Shown here piece by piece: positions 25,701 to 33,933 of a DNA stretch of 64,000 bases. Source of the DNA: JBFHIZ01 sp963666475 (GTDB lineage Bacteria > Bacillota > Clostridia > Lachnospirales > Lachnospiraceae); the NCBI GenBank assembly GCA_963666475.2, contig CAXXJM010000001.1, positions 496,001-560,000 of the forward strand. The letters are read 5' to 3'. Below the pieces are notes generated by a model. That model ran no database searches and was not told the origin of the DNA. It saw nothing but the letters and a program-made list of their open reading frames with translations. Made by a program: the position numbers and the translations under genes. The number at the start of each line of letters is the position of its first letter. The stretch's first letter is position 1.

Positions 25701-25722
25701 AGAATACCTCCAAATTATTAAA

Positions 25723-25751
25723 ATTGTATCATTGTAATTTTAGCGTGTCAA
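25723..25751 (-). promoter_or_regulatory. SigA-type promoter of the MBOAT operon
   Basis: On the minus strand: TTGACA (25751-25746), 17-base spacer, TACAAT (25728-25723). It leaves a short leader of about 15 bases to the GGAGG before the ATG at 25700. A near-consensus promoter suggests substantial basal expression. Confidence 0.75.
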
Positions 25752-25827
25752 CGAGATTGAAAGACTTGAAAGCAGTGGAAATTTAAAAGAAGAGCTATAT
25801 ACAACTATTCGCAAAAGACAAGTTTAA
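25744..25827 (+). pseudogene. Possible 3' remnant of a lost gene
   Basis: A plus-strand frame of 27 codons ending in TAA at 25825-25827 reads like the charged C-terminal helix of a protein (RVNEIERLESSGNLKEEL, then YTTIRKRQV). In-frame stops lie just upstream (25741 and 25735) and no start is present. The following hairpin at 25837 would fit its old terminator. Chance cannot be excluded on so short a stretch, and the parent gene is unknown. Confidence 0.25.
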
Positions 25828-25836
25828 CGAATAAAT

Positions 25837-25872
25837 GGCAAGAACTTTACCGAGATATAGGTAGTTCTTGCC
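25837..25872. terminator. Hairpin downstream of the AI-2E transporter gene
   Basis: GGCAAGAACT pairs with AGTTCTTGCC (10 pairs), extended by ACC/GGT past a TT bulge, loop of about 8. It lies 28 bases beyond the stop of the minus-strand gene ending at 25901. The T-tract is weak on both strands, so termination is likely but not certain. Confidence 0.6.
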
Positions 25873-25900
25873 ATTCTTGCTTTATCTATATAATTGTATC

Positions 25901-27274
25901 TTATTTTGATTTCTTAAATTTGTTAATTAATTTCACAATGAGGTCTTTTATCCAAAGAATAAACGTATATAAAAAGTTCTTTTTCTTTACGACTTTCTTT
26001 TTTGCATGTAAATCTAATGCCACGAAACCATCCTGATCTGAAATGTAATCGACATGCATATATTCTGCAGTGTTTGTAGGCATGCCTTTTCTTTTTAACA
26101 TATGGTGAATAAATCTACGAATCAACATGTATAAAACTGCAAATGTAGGGACGCCAATTAGCATTCCTAATACCCCAAATAAGCCACCAAATATAGTTAT
26201 TGAAAACAATACCCAAAAACCTGACAAACCAGTCGAATCGCCCAAAATCTTGGGTCCTATGACGTTTCCGTCGATTTGTTGAAGAATTAATATAAATATA
26301 ACAAAATATAGACAATGTATTGGGCTTACCAACAATATTAACAGTGAGCTTGGAATTGCACCTAAATATGGTCCAAAGAAAGGAATGATATTTGTAACAC
26401 CAATAATGACACTGATTAGCAATGGATAAGGAATGTTTAGTAAAGTTACACCGATAAAGCAAAGCATTCCGATGATTAATGAATCTAATATTTTACCACT
26501 CAAGAATCCATTAAAGGTTCTGCCAGTATACCGAATATTACGTACAATTTCATTTGCGTGATCTTTTGAAAAGAATGAATACAAAATTTTCTTGCTTTGA
26601 CCAGCAAATAATTCTTTACTTCCAAGCAGATATATTGCAAAAATTAATCCCAAAAGAATATTCCAGAACCCAGATAAAAAAGAAACGACTCCTTTTGATA
26701 AGTTCATTAATATTGGCTGAATTTGAGGCAATACGGTGGAACTTAAGAAGGTTTCAATATTATCTGAGGAGTTTGTTAAACTGTCAACAATAAATTGCCC
26801 GCTTTCTGAGGATAAATCGAAAAGGCCATTTGCCCAATCGTAAAAGTTATTGATATATCCATCAAAGGAATCTACGATATTGCTTATACTTTTTACTAAT
26901 TGAGGTAAAATCAGATGAATCATTTCATAAAGCGCAAATATAATTAGTAAAAATGTTATTAAAATTGATATGGAGCGAATTCCTTTATTTGTTGTTGTGA
27001 CATGAAAATCGCTAAGTTCATTTTTTGATTTTTTTGATATGGCTTTATAGATTGGTACAATAATAAAGTATTCCAACGAATTTACTAACGGGGTTAAAAT
27101 AAATGCAAAAGCCAAACCATAAGTAATTGGGGAAAGAATTTTAAATATTGTAGTTATGGCACTTCGAAACATGCTGCCATTGAATAATAAGTAGTAAAAC
27201 AACAACGAAGCAACTACGACGGTGAAAATGGTAATGCCCCAATAAAGATATTTTTTATCCCAGCGAAATTTCAA
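25901..27274 (-). CDS. AI-2E family transporter
   Basis: A 457-residue membrane protein of the AI-2E/PerM family (PF01594). About seven to eight hydrophobic segments follow a short basic start. The family block PYPLLISVIIGVTNIIPFFGPYLGAIPS (split by the membrane) lies in the second half, and a DGNVIGPKILGDSTGLSGFWVL segment follows. Members include the E. coli AI-2 exporter TqsA and Na+/H+ antiporters, so the substrate here is open. A long basic cytoplasmic tail (Lys-rich from about residue 430) is notable. It is divergent from the ttcA-like gene. Confidence 0.9.
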   Translation of the reverse strand: MKFRWDKKYLYWGITIFTVVVASLLFYYLLFNGSMFRSAITTIFKILSPITYGLAFAFILTPLVNSLEYFIIVPIYKAISKKSKNELSDFHVTTTNKGIRSISILITFLLIIFALYEMIHLILPQLVKSISNIVDSFDGYINNFYDWANGLFDLSSESGQFIVDSLTNSSDNIETFLSSTVLPQIQPILMNLSKGVVSFLSGFWNILLGLIFAIYLLGSKELFAGQSKKILYSFFSKDHANEIVRNIRYTGRTFNGFLSGKILDSLIIGMLCFIGVTLLNIPYPLLISVIIGVTNIIPFFGPYLGAIPSSLLILLVSPIHCLYFVIFILILQQIDGNVIGPKILGDSTGLSGFWVLFSITIFGGLFGVLGMLIGVPTFAVLYMLIRRFIHHMLKRKGMPTNTAEYMHVDYISDQDGFVALDLHAKKKVVKKKNFLYTFILWIKDLIVKLINKFKKSK

Positions 27275-27312
27275 TGACTTATCCTCCGAATGTAAACGTG
27301 ATTGCGCAAAAT

Positions 27313-27330
27313 AGCAAGTACTCTCTTGCT
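27313..27330. repeat. Inverted repeat in the divergent promoter region
   Basis: AGCAAG (27313-27318), 6-base spacer, CTTGCT (27325-27330), between the AI-2E gene and the ttcA-like gene. It could be an operator or a short hairpin in the AI-2E leader. Confidence 0.35.
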
Positions 27331-27346
27331 ACTTTGAAGAATTAAA

Positions 27347-27376
27347 TTGTTCAAATGAACAGTTTTATTGTATAAT
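27347..27376 (+). promoter_or_regulatory. Promoter of the ttcA-like gene with overlapping palindrome
   Basis: TTGTTC (27347-27352), 18-base spacer, TATAAT (27371-27376). TGTTCAAATGAACA spans the -35 box and is a perfect inverted repeat around AAAT. The half-sites face the opposite way from LexA boxes, so a different regulator would be involved. Confidence 0.55.
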
Positions 27377-27432
27377 AGGTAAAGGTATTTTGCAATGAAA
27401 TACTAAGTAATTCGTGTTGAAAGGAAATATTT

Positions 27433-28188
27433 ATGAAACTACAAAGACTTATGAGCTATGCTAGAAAGGCGATAGATGATTATCAAATGATTGAAGAAGG
27501 TGATAAAATTGCAGTTGGAATTTCAGGAGGAAAAGATTCCATTGCTCTTCTACATACATTACATGGATTAATGCGATTTTATCCAAAAAAATTTGAAATA
27601 TATGCTGTTTCTGTTGACTTAGGATTTAAAAATCAAGATTTTACAATTATTGAAAAAATGTGTAAGGATTTAAATGTTCCATATACGATTGTTCGTTCGG
27701 AAATATCTAAGATTGTATTTGAAGATCGTAAGGAAGGTTCGCCATGTTCGCTATGTGCAAAGATGAGAAAAGGCGCACTAAACGATGAAATGAAAAGATT
27801 GGGATGCAATAAAGTTGCTTATGGACATCATAAGGATGATATTATTGATACCATGCTATTATCTCTCATTTTCGAAGGCAGGTTTCATAGTTTTTCACCT
27901 AAAACCTACTTAGATCGTATGGATTTAACTGTGATTCGTCCATTGATGTATATTAATGAAATGGATATCAAAGGATTTATCAATATGAATGAGCTTCCTG
28001 TCGCAAAAAGCAGGTGTCCAGTTGATGGGCATACGAAACGTCAATATGTAAAGGATCTTTTAAAACAACTTTCTATTGAAAATCCAGGAGTAAAAGAACG
28101 AATGTTTACTGCTATATTAAATGGAGATTTGAGTGGATGGCCAATGAAAACTCCACACACAATCAAGGAGAATGAACAGGATGAATGA
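27433..28188 (+). CDS. ttcA: TtcA-family tRNA thiolation PP-loop ATPase
   Basis: A 251-residue adenylating enzyme of the TtcA/TtuA family that activates a tRNA base for sulfur insertion. The PP-loop SGGKDS is at about residues 31-36. CSLC (near base 27747) and the later RCPVDGHTKR hold cysteines of the Fe-S type used by TtcA, and AYGHHKDDIIDTMLLSL is the family helix. Whether the product makes 2-thiocytidine (C32) is not decided by sequence. GAAAGGAAAT precedes the ATG. It overlaps the recombinase gene downstream. Confidence 0.9.
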   Translation: MKLQRLMSYARKAIDDYQMIEEGDKIAVGISGGKDSIALLHTLHGLMRFYPKKFEIYAVSVDLGFKNQDFTIIEKMCKDLNVPYTIVRSEISKIVFEDRKEGSPCSLCAKMRKGALNDEMKRLGCNKVAYGHHKDDIIDTMLLSLIFEGRFHSFSPKTYLDRMDLTVIRPLMYINEMDIKGFINMNELPVAKSRCPVDGHTKRQYVKDLLKQLSIENPGVKERMFTAILNGDLSGWPMKTPHTIKENEQDE

Positions 28189-29254
28189 TTCATCATCTAA
28201 AAACGAACAACATAAATCGTACCATGAGCAAATGAAGAAAGATTTAACGATTCAACTTCGAGAAGCAATAATTGATCTTCCACCGTTTTGTAAAGAATTT
28301 TTTCGAGGAATTCAAGACACGACAGAACCTAGAACAAGACTTGCATATGCCTATGATTTACATGTTTTCTTTGAGTTTTTACATGAAAACAATCGCATAC
28401 TAAGTAAAATTCCGATCACCGAATATAAAATTGATATTTTAAATCAGTTAGGTCGTGAAGATATTGAAGAATATTTAGATTATCTTTCTTTGTATGAAAA
28501 AGATGGAAAAGAGATCTCTAACGATGAACGAGGCAAAAGCAGAAAACTTGCAAGCTTACGTACTTTCTATAAGTATTTTTTTCAATGTGAAAAAATTGAA
28601 AGAAATGTAGCTGAGCTTGTTCCAATGCCTAAGCTCCATCAAAAAGAAATCATACGTCTTGAGCCCGATGAAGTTGCAAGACTACTTGATCTGGTTGAGA
28701 ATGGAGAAAATCTTACTGAAAATCAAAAGCGTTTTCATCGAAAAACAAAAACAAGGGATCTTGCTCTTCTAACACTTCTGTTAGGTACTGGAATCCGTGT
28801 TTCAGAATGTGTTGGTCTAGATTTGACTGATGTAGATTTTCATTCGAATGGAATACGTATTATTCGTAAGGGCGGATATGAAGCAGTTGTGTATTTTGGG
28901 GAAGAAGTTGAACAGGCGATGCAGCTATATCTTCAACAAAGAAATCAACAAATTCCTGAATCGGGCCATGAACAGGCATTCTTCCTTTCTCTTCAGAACA
29001 AACGATTAACAGTTCGTGCAGTAGAAAAGTTGGTTAAGAAATATGCAGTTCATATTACTGGACTAAAGAAAATAACTCCACATAAATTAAGAAGTACCTA
29101 TGGAACTAGTTTGTATCGTGAAACTGGAGACATTTATCTAGTTGCCGATGTATTAGGACACAAAGATGTAAATACTACAAAAAAACATTATGCAGCACAG
29201 GATGATGCAAATCGTAGGCGTGCTGCAAATATCGTTAAATTACGTGAAGACTAA
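28181..29254 (+). CDS. Tyrosine recombinase (XerC/XerD/XerS type)
   Basis: A 357-residue site-specific recombinase. An N-terminal SAM-like core-binding domain (about residues 20-135) precedes the catalytic domain with arginine in LLGTGIRVSECVG, HKLR in TPHKLRSTYGT, histidine in VLGHKDVNTTKKHY and the tyrosine in the last motif. The length, longer than XerC/D (about 300), matches single-recombinase XerS systems, so it may resolve chromosome dimers alone; this is inference. ATG 28181 is 10 bases after AAGGAG; an in-frame ATG at 28172 is too close. No integron or phage genes adjoin it. Confidence 0.88.
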   Translation: MNDSSSKNEQHKSYHEQMKKDLTIQLREAIIDLPPFCKEFFRGIQDTTEPRTRLAYAYDLHVFFEFLHENNRILSKIPITEYKIDILNQLGREDIEEYLDYLSLYEKDGKEISNDERGKSRKLASLRTFYKYFFQCEKIERNVAELVPMPKLHQKEIIRLEPDEVARLLDLVENGENLTENQKRFHRKTKTRDLALLTLLLGTGIRVSECVGLDLTDVDFHSNGIRIIRKGGYEAVVYFGEEVEQAMQLYLQQRNQQIPESGHEQAFFLSLQNKRLTVRAVEKLVKKYAVHITGLKKITPHKLRSTYGTSLYRETGDIYLVADVLGHKDVNTTKKHYAAQDDANRRRAANIVKLRED

Positions 29255-29265
29255 TTTTTCAAAAT

Positions 29266-29305
29266 AAAAAGGACGTGTGATATACAGATATTACACGTCC
29301 TTTTT
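29266..29305. terminator. Bidirectional rho-independent terminator
   Basis: AAAAAGGACGTGTGATAT (29266-29283), loop ACAG, ATATTACACGTCCTTTTT (29288-29305). An 18-pair stem with A and T tracts on both sides ends both the recombinase gene and the convergent yneA-like gene. Confidence 0.92.
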
Positions 29306-29328
29306 ATTGTAAATTTTACATTTATATT

Positions 29329-29727
29329 TTACTTAAATTCGGTAGAAAAATATGGAAAAATCAGGATCTCTCCTGCTTTAATCTGATCAGGATTTTGTAA
29401 ATGATTGATAGCTATTACTTCGTCTATATATTTTTCTGCGCTCTCATAGGAGTCACCCATATAATCCTGCGCCATATCCAGTAATGTTGAACCATAAGGT
29501 ATTGTGATTGATGTATAGTATTTAAATGCTGTCTCGTGATTGTTTGTTTCTGCTTTTGCGATAAAAGAACCAAAAACACCGGACAACACGAAGATCGCGA
29601 TTAAGACAATTGCTAGAATTGCCATACGAATTCTGAGTTGACGTGTTCTTTTTCTGCGATTCTGTAAGCTTCGCAATCTATAGGATTCTGCTTTTGCAAA
29701 AGAGTTTGTTTGGATTCGTGTACTCAT
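29329..29727 (-). CDS. yneA: LysM-domain protein, YneA-like SOS division suppressor
   Basis: A 132-residue protein with a basic cytoplasmic N-terminus (about 1-32), one membrane segment (about 33-56) and an extracellular LysM domain (about 72-130: ITIPYGSTLLDMAQDYMG, IKAGEILIFPYF). YneA of Bacillus has this layout and blocks division during SOS. Here too the gene is divergent from lexA and shares its LexA-box region. Function is inferred from architecture and position; sequence likeness to YneA outside LysM is low. A GGAGCC lies before the ATG. Confidence 0.8.
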   Translation of the reverse strand: MSTRIQTNSFAKAESYRLRSLQNRRKRTRQLRIRMAILAIVLIAIFVLSGVFGSFIAKAETNNHETAFKYYTSITIPYGSTLLDMAQDYMGDSYESAEKYIDEVIAINHLQNPDQIKAGEILIFPYFSTEFK

Positions 29728-29747
29728 TATGGCTCCTTTCTATTAAT

Positions 29748-29774
29748 CGAACGTATGTTGCGAACAAGTGTTCT
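29748..29774. promoter_or_regulatory. Two abutting LexA boxes, yneA-like side
   Basis: CGAACGTATGTTGC (29748-29761) and CGAACAAGTGTTCT (29761-29774) each match the Gram-positive LexA consensus CGAACRNRYGTTYC at 13 of 14 positions. They share one base and lie just upstream of the yneA-like gene. Confidence 0.85.
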
Positions 29775-29794
29775 GTTTATAAATAGAGTATAAA

Positions 29795-29808
29795 CGAACA
29801 TGCGTTCT
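29795..29808. promoter_or_regulatory. LexA box
   Basis: CGAACATGCGTTCT contains the full GAAC-N4-GTTC core, 13 of 14 to the consensus. Confidence 0.85.
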
Positions 29809-29866
29809 TTTGTCAATAGAAAAAGTATATTTTTTTAATAAAAACGTCTGTTTCTTATAAATAAAT

Positions 29867-29880
29867 CGAACACATTTTCT
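29867..29880. promoter_or_regulatory. Degenerate LexA box
   Basis: CGAACACATTTTCT keeps the left half-site, and the right half has TTTC for GTTC. Confidence 0.5.
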
Positions 29881-29899
29881 AAATATAAGAATTTCAACT

Positions 29900-29913
29900 C
29901 GAATATACGTTTG
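29900..29913. promoter_or_regulatory. Degenerate LexA box over the lexA -35 region
   Basis: CGAATATACGTTTG deviates in both halves but overlaps the predicted lexA -35 element, where binding would repress best. Confidence 0.5.
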
Positions 29914-29939
29914 CTTTTTTCTTTTTTTTATGATATTCT
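29911..29939 (+). promoter_or_regulatory. Predicted lexA promoter
   Basis: TTGCTT (29911-29916), 17-base spacer, TATTCT (29934-29939), about 30 bases before the start codon. Confidence 0.5.
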
Positions 29940-29970
29940 TAATTCATAAAAAAGGAACGGGAGGTTGAAA

Positions 29971-30588
29971 ATGGAACAAGGTAAAATTACAGCAAAACAA
30001 AGAGATATTTTAGAATATATAAAAGAAGAAATTTTAAGTAAAGGGTATCCTCCTTCGGTTCGTGAAATCTGTAATGCAGTATCACTAAAATCCACATCGA
30101 GTGTTCACTCTCATTTAGAAACGCTGGAAAAAAATGGATATCTTAGACGAGATCCAACGAAACCTAGAACAATTGAAATTATTGATGAGAGTTTTCAAAT
30201 TATTCGAAATGAAACAGCAAGTATTCCAATTGTAGGTACAGTTGCTGCAGGACAGCCTATTCTAGCACAAGAAAATATTGAAGGATACTTTCCTATTCCT
30301 ATGGAAATGGCACCAAAAAAACAATGCTTTGTTTTACGTGTAAAAGGTGAAAGTATGATTAATGCAGGAATTTTTGATGGGGATCAGATTTTTGTTGAGC
30401 AGACAAATGAAGCTCGTAATGGAGATATGGTCGTTGCACTGATTGATGATTCTGCCACTGTAAAAACTTTTTATCGAGAAAAAGACTATATAAGACTTCA
30501 ACCTGAAAACGATTCGATGGATCCTATTTTAGTAAAGGATGTTCGTATCTTAGGAAAAGTATTTGGTGTATTTCGTTATATGCATTAA
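29971..30588 (+). CDS. lexA: LexA repressor
   Basis: SOS repressor of 205 residues. The N-terminal winged helix (about 1-70) has the recognition helix region STSSVHSHLETLEKNG. The C-terminal self-cleavage domain has the Ala93-Gly94 scissile bond in VAAGQP, the catalytic Ser128 in GESMI and Lys165 in TVKTFY. ATG 29971 has GGGAGG 6 bases upstream; an in-frame TTG at 29965 abuts that site and is rejected. It is divergent from the yneA-like gene with LexA boxes between, so it is autoregulated. Confidence 0.97.
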   Translation: MEQGKITAKQRDILEYIKEEILSKGYPPSVREICNAVSLKSTSSVHSHLETLEKNGYLRRDPTKPRTIEIIDESFQIIRNETASIPIVGTVAAGQPILAQENIEGYFPIPMEMAPKKQCFVLRVKGESMINAGIFDGDQIFVEQTNEARNGDMVVALIDDSATVKTFYREKDYIRLQPENDSMDPILVKDVRILGKVFGVFRYMH

Positions 30589-30618
30589 AAAAAGCCGGAA
30601 CAAATGTTCCGGTTTTTT
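30588..30618. terminator. Terminator shared by lexA and rsfS
   Basis: CCGGAA (30595-30600), 6-base loop, TTCCGG (30607-30612), A-tract before and T-tract after, so it can work in both directions. The rsfS stop codon lies in its right flank. Confidence 0.85.
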
Positions 30619-30979
30619 ATATTTCGCTAATTTTCGTTTTCTTAGCATCTGACCAAATTTTCTCTAGCTTATAAAATTCTCGATTTTCTTTATCAAAAAT
30701 ATGGACAACAATTGTTCCATAATCGATTAGAATCCAATTTGCTTTTTGATACCCTTCAATACGATATGGGTAATCTTTGATATCAGGGATGGAATGGTTT
30801 AACTTATCTCCTATTGCATCAGCCATAGCTTGGACTTGATTTATATTCGTCCCATTTGCGATGATAAAATAGTCTGCAATTGAGGAAATGTTGGAAATAT
30901 TTAAAATGTTGATATCTTCGGCTTTCTTGTCTTCTAGAGTTTCAAAAATCTCGTGAATCATTTTATTCGTAGTATTCAT
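30617..30979 (-). CDS. rsfS: Ribosomal silencing factor RsfS
   Basis: A 120-residue RsfS/Iojap protein that binds L14 on the large subunit and blocks subunit joining when nutrients run low. The SSIADYFIIANGTNINQVQAM block and the WILIDYGTIVVHIFDKENREFY block are characteristic. It overlaps yqeK by 4 bases, part of the common nadD-yqeK-rsfS run. Confidence 0.95.
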   Translation of the reverse strand: MNTTNKMIHEIFETLEDKKAEDINILNISNISSIADYFIIANGTNINQVQAMADAIGDKLNHSIPDIKDYPYRIEGYQKANWILIDYGTIVVHIFDKENREFYKLEKIWSDAKKTKISEI

Positions 30980-31545
30980 GAAAATTTCTCCTTGTAATAA
31001 TTATAAGTATCTTCTGTAACTGGATCAATCACAAGATCGGATGCTCTTAAAAAATCGAGAGTATCTTCTAATATCATGAGTACAGCTCTGTCTAAATCTA
31101 GAAATGCCATATGCTGAATTTTTTTTAATCGATAAAAATCTTTACGATTTGGTTCGATATAGTCAGCTACAAAAATAATTTTATCGAGTATAGTCATGGA
31201 ATCATGTCCGGTTGTATGATATTGAATGGCTTGAAGAATTTCCGCGTCATTAATCTCATAATTATCTTTTGCAATATGAGCTCCGATTTTACCATGCAAT
31301 AAAGAAGGATTTTCGGATTCGTATATAGATAGTTCAAGACCTATATTCTCTGCATATCGCAACAATTCATCGTTGCTCATCCATTTTCCGCAATCATGTA
31401 AAAGCCCCGCGATTCGAGCGTTTTCAACGTCATACGAGTACTTCATAGCCATTGCAGCTGCAATGTATGACACTCCAATGGAATGGTTGTATCTTGATGA
31501 TGAAAGTTTTTCTTTCATATCTTTTTGATATTCTTTGATTTTCAT
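30976..31545 (-). CDS. yqeK: HD-domain phosphohydrolase YqeK
   Basis: A 189-residue HD-domain protein of the YqeK family, which in other Gram-positive bacteria acts as a symmetrical Ap4A hydrolase. Metal ligands are visible as an early histidine in RYNHSIGVSY, the HD pair in GLLHDCGKW and later histidines in LLHGKIGAHI and IQYHTTGH. The ATG at 31545 has GAGGTG upstream; the frame is open four codons further but without a site. It lies between nadD and rsfS. Confidence 0.94.
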   Translation of the reverse strand: MKIKEYQKDMKEKLSSSRYNHSIGVSYIAAAMAMKYSYDVENARIAGLLHDCGKWMSNDELLRYAENIGLELSIYESENPSLLHGKIGAHIAKDNYEINDAEILQAIQYHTTGHDSMTILDKIIFVADYIEPNRKDFYRLKKIQHMAFLDLDRAVLMILEDTLDFLRASDLVIDPVTEDTYNYYKEKFS

Positions 31546-31560
31546 AAAACACCTCAAAAT

Positions 31561-32169
31561 TTATTCACAAGAAGGATCTTGATATAATTTATGATCTAAA
31601 ATATATTGCAATACATTAGAATGAATCGTATGATTCAAATATTCCGAATCTTTGACGTGGGCACGTATATCCGTAGAAGAAATGGAAAATTTTATGTTGT
31701 CAATAATCTGGATATCCGTATGAAATGTATTTTGAAATTTGTTTTTAAGGTTTAAAACAGCCTGTTCATCGTCTCCTGGCCTCATATAAACAACAAAAGA
31801 AATATTTGTTAATAAGTAAGTGTAATTCATCCAGGATTCGATTTGTAAAAAAGTATCACTACCCATGATCCAATAGAATGAATCGGAAGGAAATTTTGAG
31901 AGAAAAAATGATACAGTATCACATGTGTAGGAATTTCCCTCTCGTATCGTGTCAACATCAGAAACCATGAAATTTGATTCGTTCCTGACTGCGAGCTCGA
32001 CCATATGAAAGCGATGCCATTTATCCGTTGTTTCCCCTTTGAAATGTGAAATACCACTAGGGATAAAATAAATTTGATCAAGGGAACACTCTTTTAATAC
32101 AATATGAGCTAAATCAATATGCCCTTTGTGAATGGGGTCAAAAGTTCCTCCAAAAAGTCCGATTTTCAT
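31561..32169 (-). CDS. nadD: Nicotinate-nucleotide adenylyltransferase
   Basis: Joins nicotinate mononucleotide and ATP to give deamido-NAD. The 202-residue product starts with the nucleotidyltransferase motif GGTFDPIHKGHIDLA and has the C-terminal ISSTDIRA motif. FYWIMGSDTFLQIESW is also typical of NadD. An AAAGGA site precedes the ATG. It lies in the obgE-yhbY-nadD-yqeK-rsfS cluster. Confidence 0.96.
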   Translation of the reverse strand: MKIGLFGGTFDPIHKGHIDLAHIVLKECSLDQIYFIPSGISHFKGETTDKWHRFHMVELAVRNESNFMVSDVDTIREGNSYTCDTVSFFLSKFPSDSFYWIMGSDTFLQIESWMNYTYLLTNISFVVYMRPGDDEQAVLNLKNKFQNTFHTDIQIIDNIKFSISSTDIRAHVKDSEYLNHTIHSNVLQYILDHKLYQDPSCE

Positions 32170-32181
32170 TTTTTTTCCTTT

Positions 32182-32475
32182 TTATGCTCTTGGTAAAGTG
32201 ATAACTGGATTTTCTTTAAAAGGTTTGTAAAGTACGATTTTTTTACCTATTACATGAATCAATTCGGAATGTGTGCGTTCCGCAATCATTGATCCAATTT
32301 CTTTTGGATCGTCAAAACAATTTTTGAGTACTGCAATTTTTATAAGTTCTCTATTGTTAAAACACTCTTCAACTGATTTCGTGATCTCTGGTGTTAAACT
32401 TTGTTTTCCAATCTGCATAATTGGATCAATGGTACCAGCTAAACTTCTTAAATAAGCACGTTGCTTACTTGTCAT
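32182..32475 (-). CDS. yhbY: YhbY-family RNA-binding protein (CRM domain)
   Basis: A 97-residue single-domain CRM protein linked to late steps of large-subunit assembly. The start MTSKQRAYLRSLAGTIDPIMQIGKQSL (split: SKQRAYLRSLA, then MQIGK) and the GERTHSELI-like segment AERTHSELIHVIG are characteristic. The ATG at 32475 has GAAAGGAG upstream; the nine-codon upward extension lacks a site. It follows obgE. Confidence 0.93.
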   Translation of the reverse strand: MTSKQRAYLRSLAGTIDPIMQIGKQSLTPEITKSVEECFNNRELIKIAVLKNCFDDPKEIGSMIAERTHSELIHVIGKKIVLYKPFKENPVITLPRA

Positions 32476-32544
32476 ATTTGCTCCTTTCAGCGTGCAGTGC
32501 ACGCATACACATAAAGATTTTCTTCATGCGTGTATATGCTTTAA

Positions 32545-33837
32545 TTATTTGTAGTAATCAAATTTATGACCATACATTTTTATGGTGTCACCTTCTTCAA
32601 CTCCCATATTTTCAAGCTCTTCAATAATTCCACTTTCTTTTAAGAAGTTCTGGAAGAAAATAAATCCTTTTTCCGAATCTATGTTTGTATATCCAAGCAT
32701 TTTTTCGATTCGCTTACCTTCAACTACGTATTCCTTTTCTTTCTCATCAAACACAATCGTATATGGTAAATCATGTATTGATGCACTAAAATCAGCAAAA
32801 TATTCAGGCTCAAAGATCATTGGTTCGTCTGTGAATTCCGCAAGCATTTCTTGTATTTTAAAGAGTAGTTCTTTTAATCCTTTACCAGTTACAGCCGAAA
32901 TGGAATATACTTGATAGCCTTGTGGTTCAAACTCTTCTTTTAGTCGCTCTACAGGATCGATGTCTCCTTCTTCTACAAATATAGCATCTGTTTTATTTGC
33001 AACTATGATACATGGCTTGTTTTCTAAATCTGCATTATATTTGGTTAATTCTTTATTAATTGCATAAACATCTTCAACTGGATCTCTTCCTTCTGTAGAC
33101 GCTGCATCTACCAAATGTACTAGTAATTTTGTACGTTCAATATGTCTTAGGAATTGATGCCCTAGTCCGATGCCGTCTGACGCTCCTTCGATTAGCCCAG
33201 GGATATCGGCGATGACAAATCCTTTACCCTCCATATCAACAACTCCTAAGTTAGGGTTGAGTGTTGTAAAGTGATAATTTGCAATTTTAGGTTTTGCATT
33301 GGTAACCCTAGATAAAAAGGTAGATTTTCCAACATTTGGAAATCCTATTAATCCAACATCTGCGATTACTTTTAGCTCAAGAATAATTTCAAGTTCCTGT
33401 GCCGGTCTTCCTGGTTGAGCATATTTTGGCGCCTGCATAGTTGGCGTTGCATAGTGTTGGTTACCGCGTCCACCACGACCACCTTTTAAAATCACATATT
33501 GTCTGTTTTCGCCAGACATATCTACGATGACTTTTTTTGTTTCTGCTTCTTTGATGACTGTTCCTTCAGGAACTTTTAATATAATATTTTCGCCATCTCT
33601 TCCATGGCAATTACGTCCGGAACCATCTTCTCCAGTTTCGGCTTTAAATACATGTTTATGACGATAATCAGCCAGAGTGTTTAATCCGGATTCTACAACA
33701 AATATAACATCTCCACCTTTGCCACCATCTCCACCGTCTGGTCCGCCATTTGGAACATATTTTTCTCTTCGGAAAGAAACACAGCCATTTCCGCCTTTGC
33801 CACTTTTAATTACTATTTTTGCCTGATCTGCAAACAT
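32545..33837 (-). CDS. obgE: GTPase ObgE (Obg/CgtA)
   Basis: Essential large-subunit assembly GTPase that also senses ppGpp. The 430-residue product has the glycine-rich Obg fold (about 1-158: GGDGGKGGDVIF), the G domain (about 159-330: G1 GFPNVGKST, G3 DIPGLIEGAS, G4 NKTD) and a C-terminal OCT domain (about 350-430). It lies downstream of rplU-prp-rpmA, the canonical order. Confidence 0.97.
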   Translation of the reverse strand: MFADQAKIVIKSGKGGNGCVSFRREKYVPNGGPDGGDGGKGGDVIFVVESGLNTLADYRHKHVFKAETGEDGSGRNCHGRDGENIILKVPEGTVIKEAETKKVIVDMSGENRQYVILKGGRGGRGNQHYATPTMQAPKYAQPGRPAQELEIILELKVIADVGLIGFPNVGKSTFLSRVTNAKPKIANYHFTTLNPNLGVVDMEGKGFVIADIPGLIEGASDGIGLGHQFLRHIERTKLLVHLVDAASTEGRDPVEDVYAINKELTKYNADLENKPCIIVANKTDAIFVEEGDIDPVERLKEEFEPQGYQVYSISAVTGKGLKELLFKIQEMLAEFTDEPMIFEPEYFADFSASIHDLPYTIVFDEKEKEYVVEGKRIEKMLGYTNIDSEKGFIFFQNFLKESGIIEELENMGVEEGDTIKMYGHKFDYYK

Positions 33838-33933
33838 TTTAATATCCTCATGATTTCTATTGAAAGGAGTATGAATTACTCCAAATATATTTCTATTCTA
33901 CTACATTTTAAATTTGTTTTGTACTAAAAAATA

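Noticed and set aside
28181..29254. Integron, phage or transposon integrase
   Set aside because: The recombinase has no attachment-site repeats, cargo, excisionase or tRNA beside it, and its size fits a housekeeping Xer protein.
32476..32544. A tRNA-like or riboswitch structure between obgE and yhbY
   Set aside because: GCGTGC-AGT-GCACGC is a simple short hairpin with a nearby imperfect repeat; no conserved riboswitch core or CCA-type acceptor is seen.
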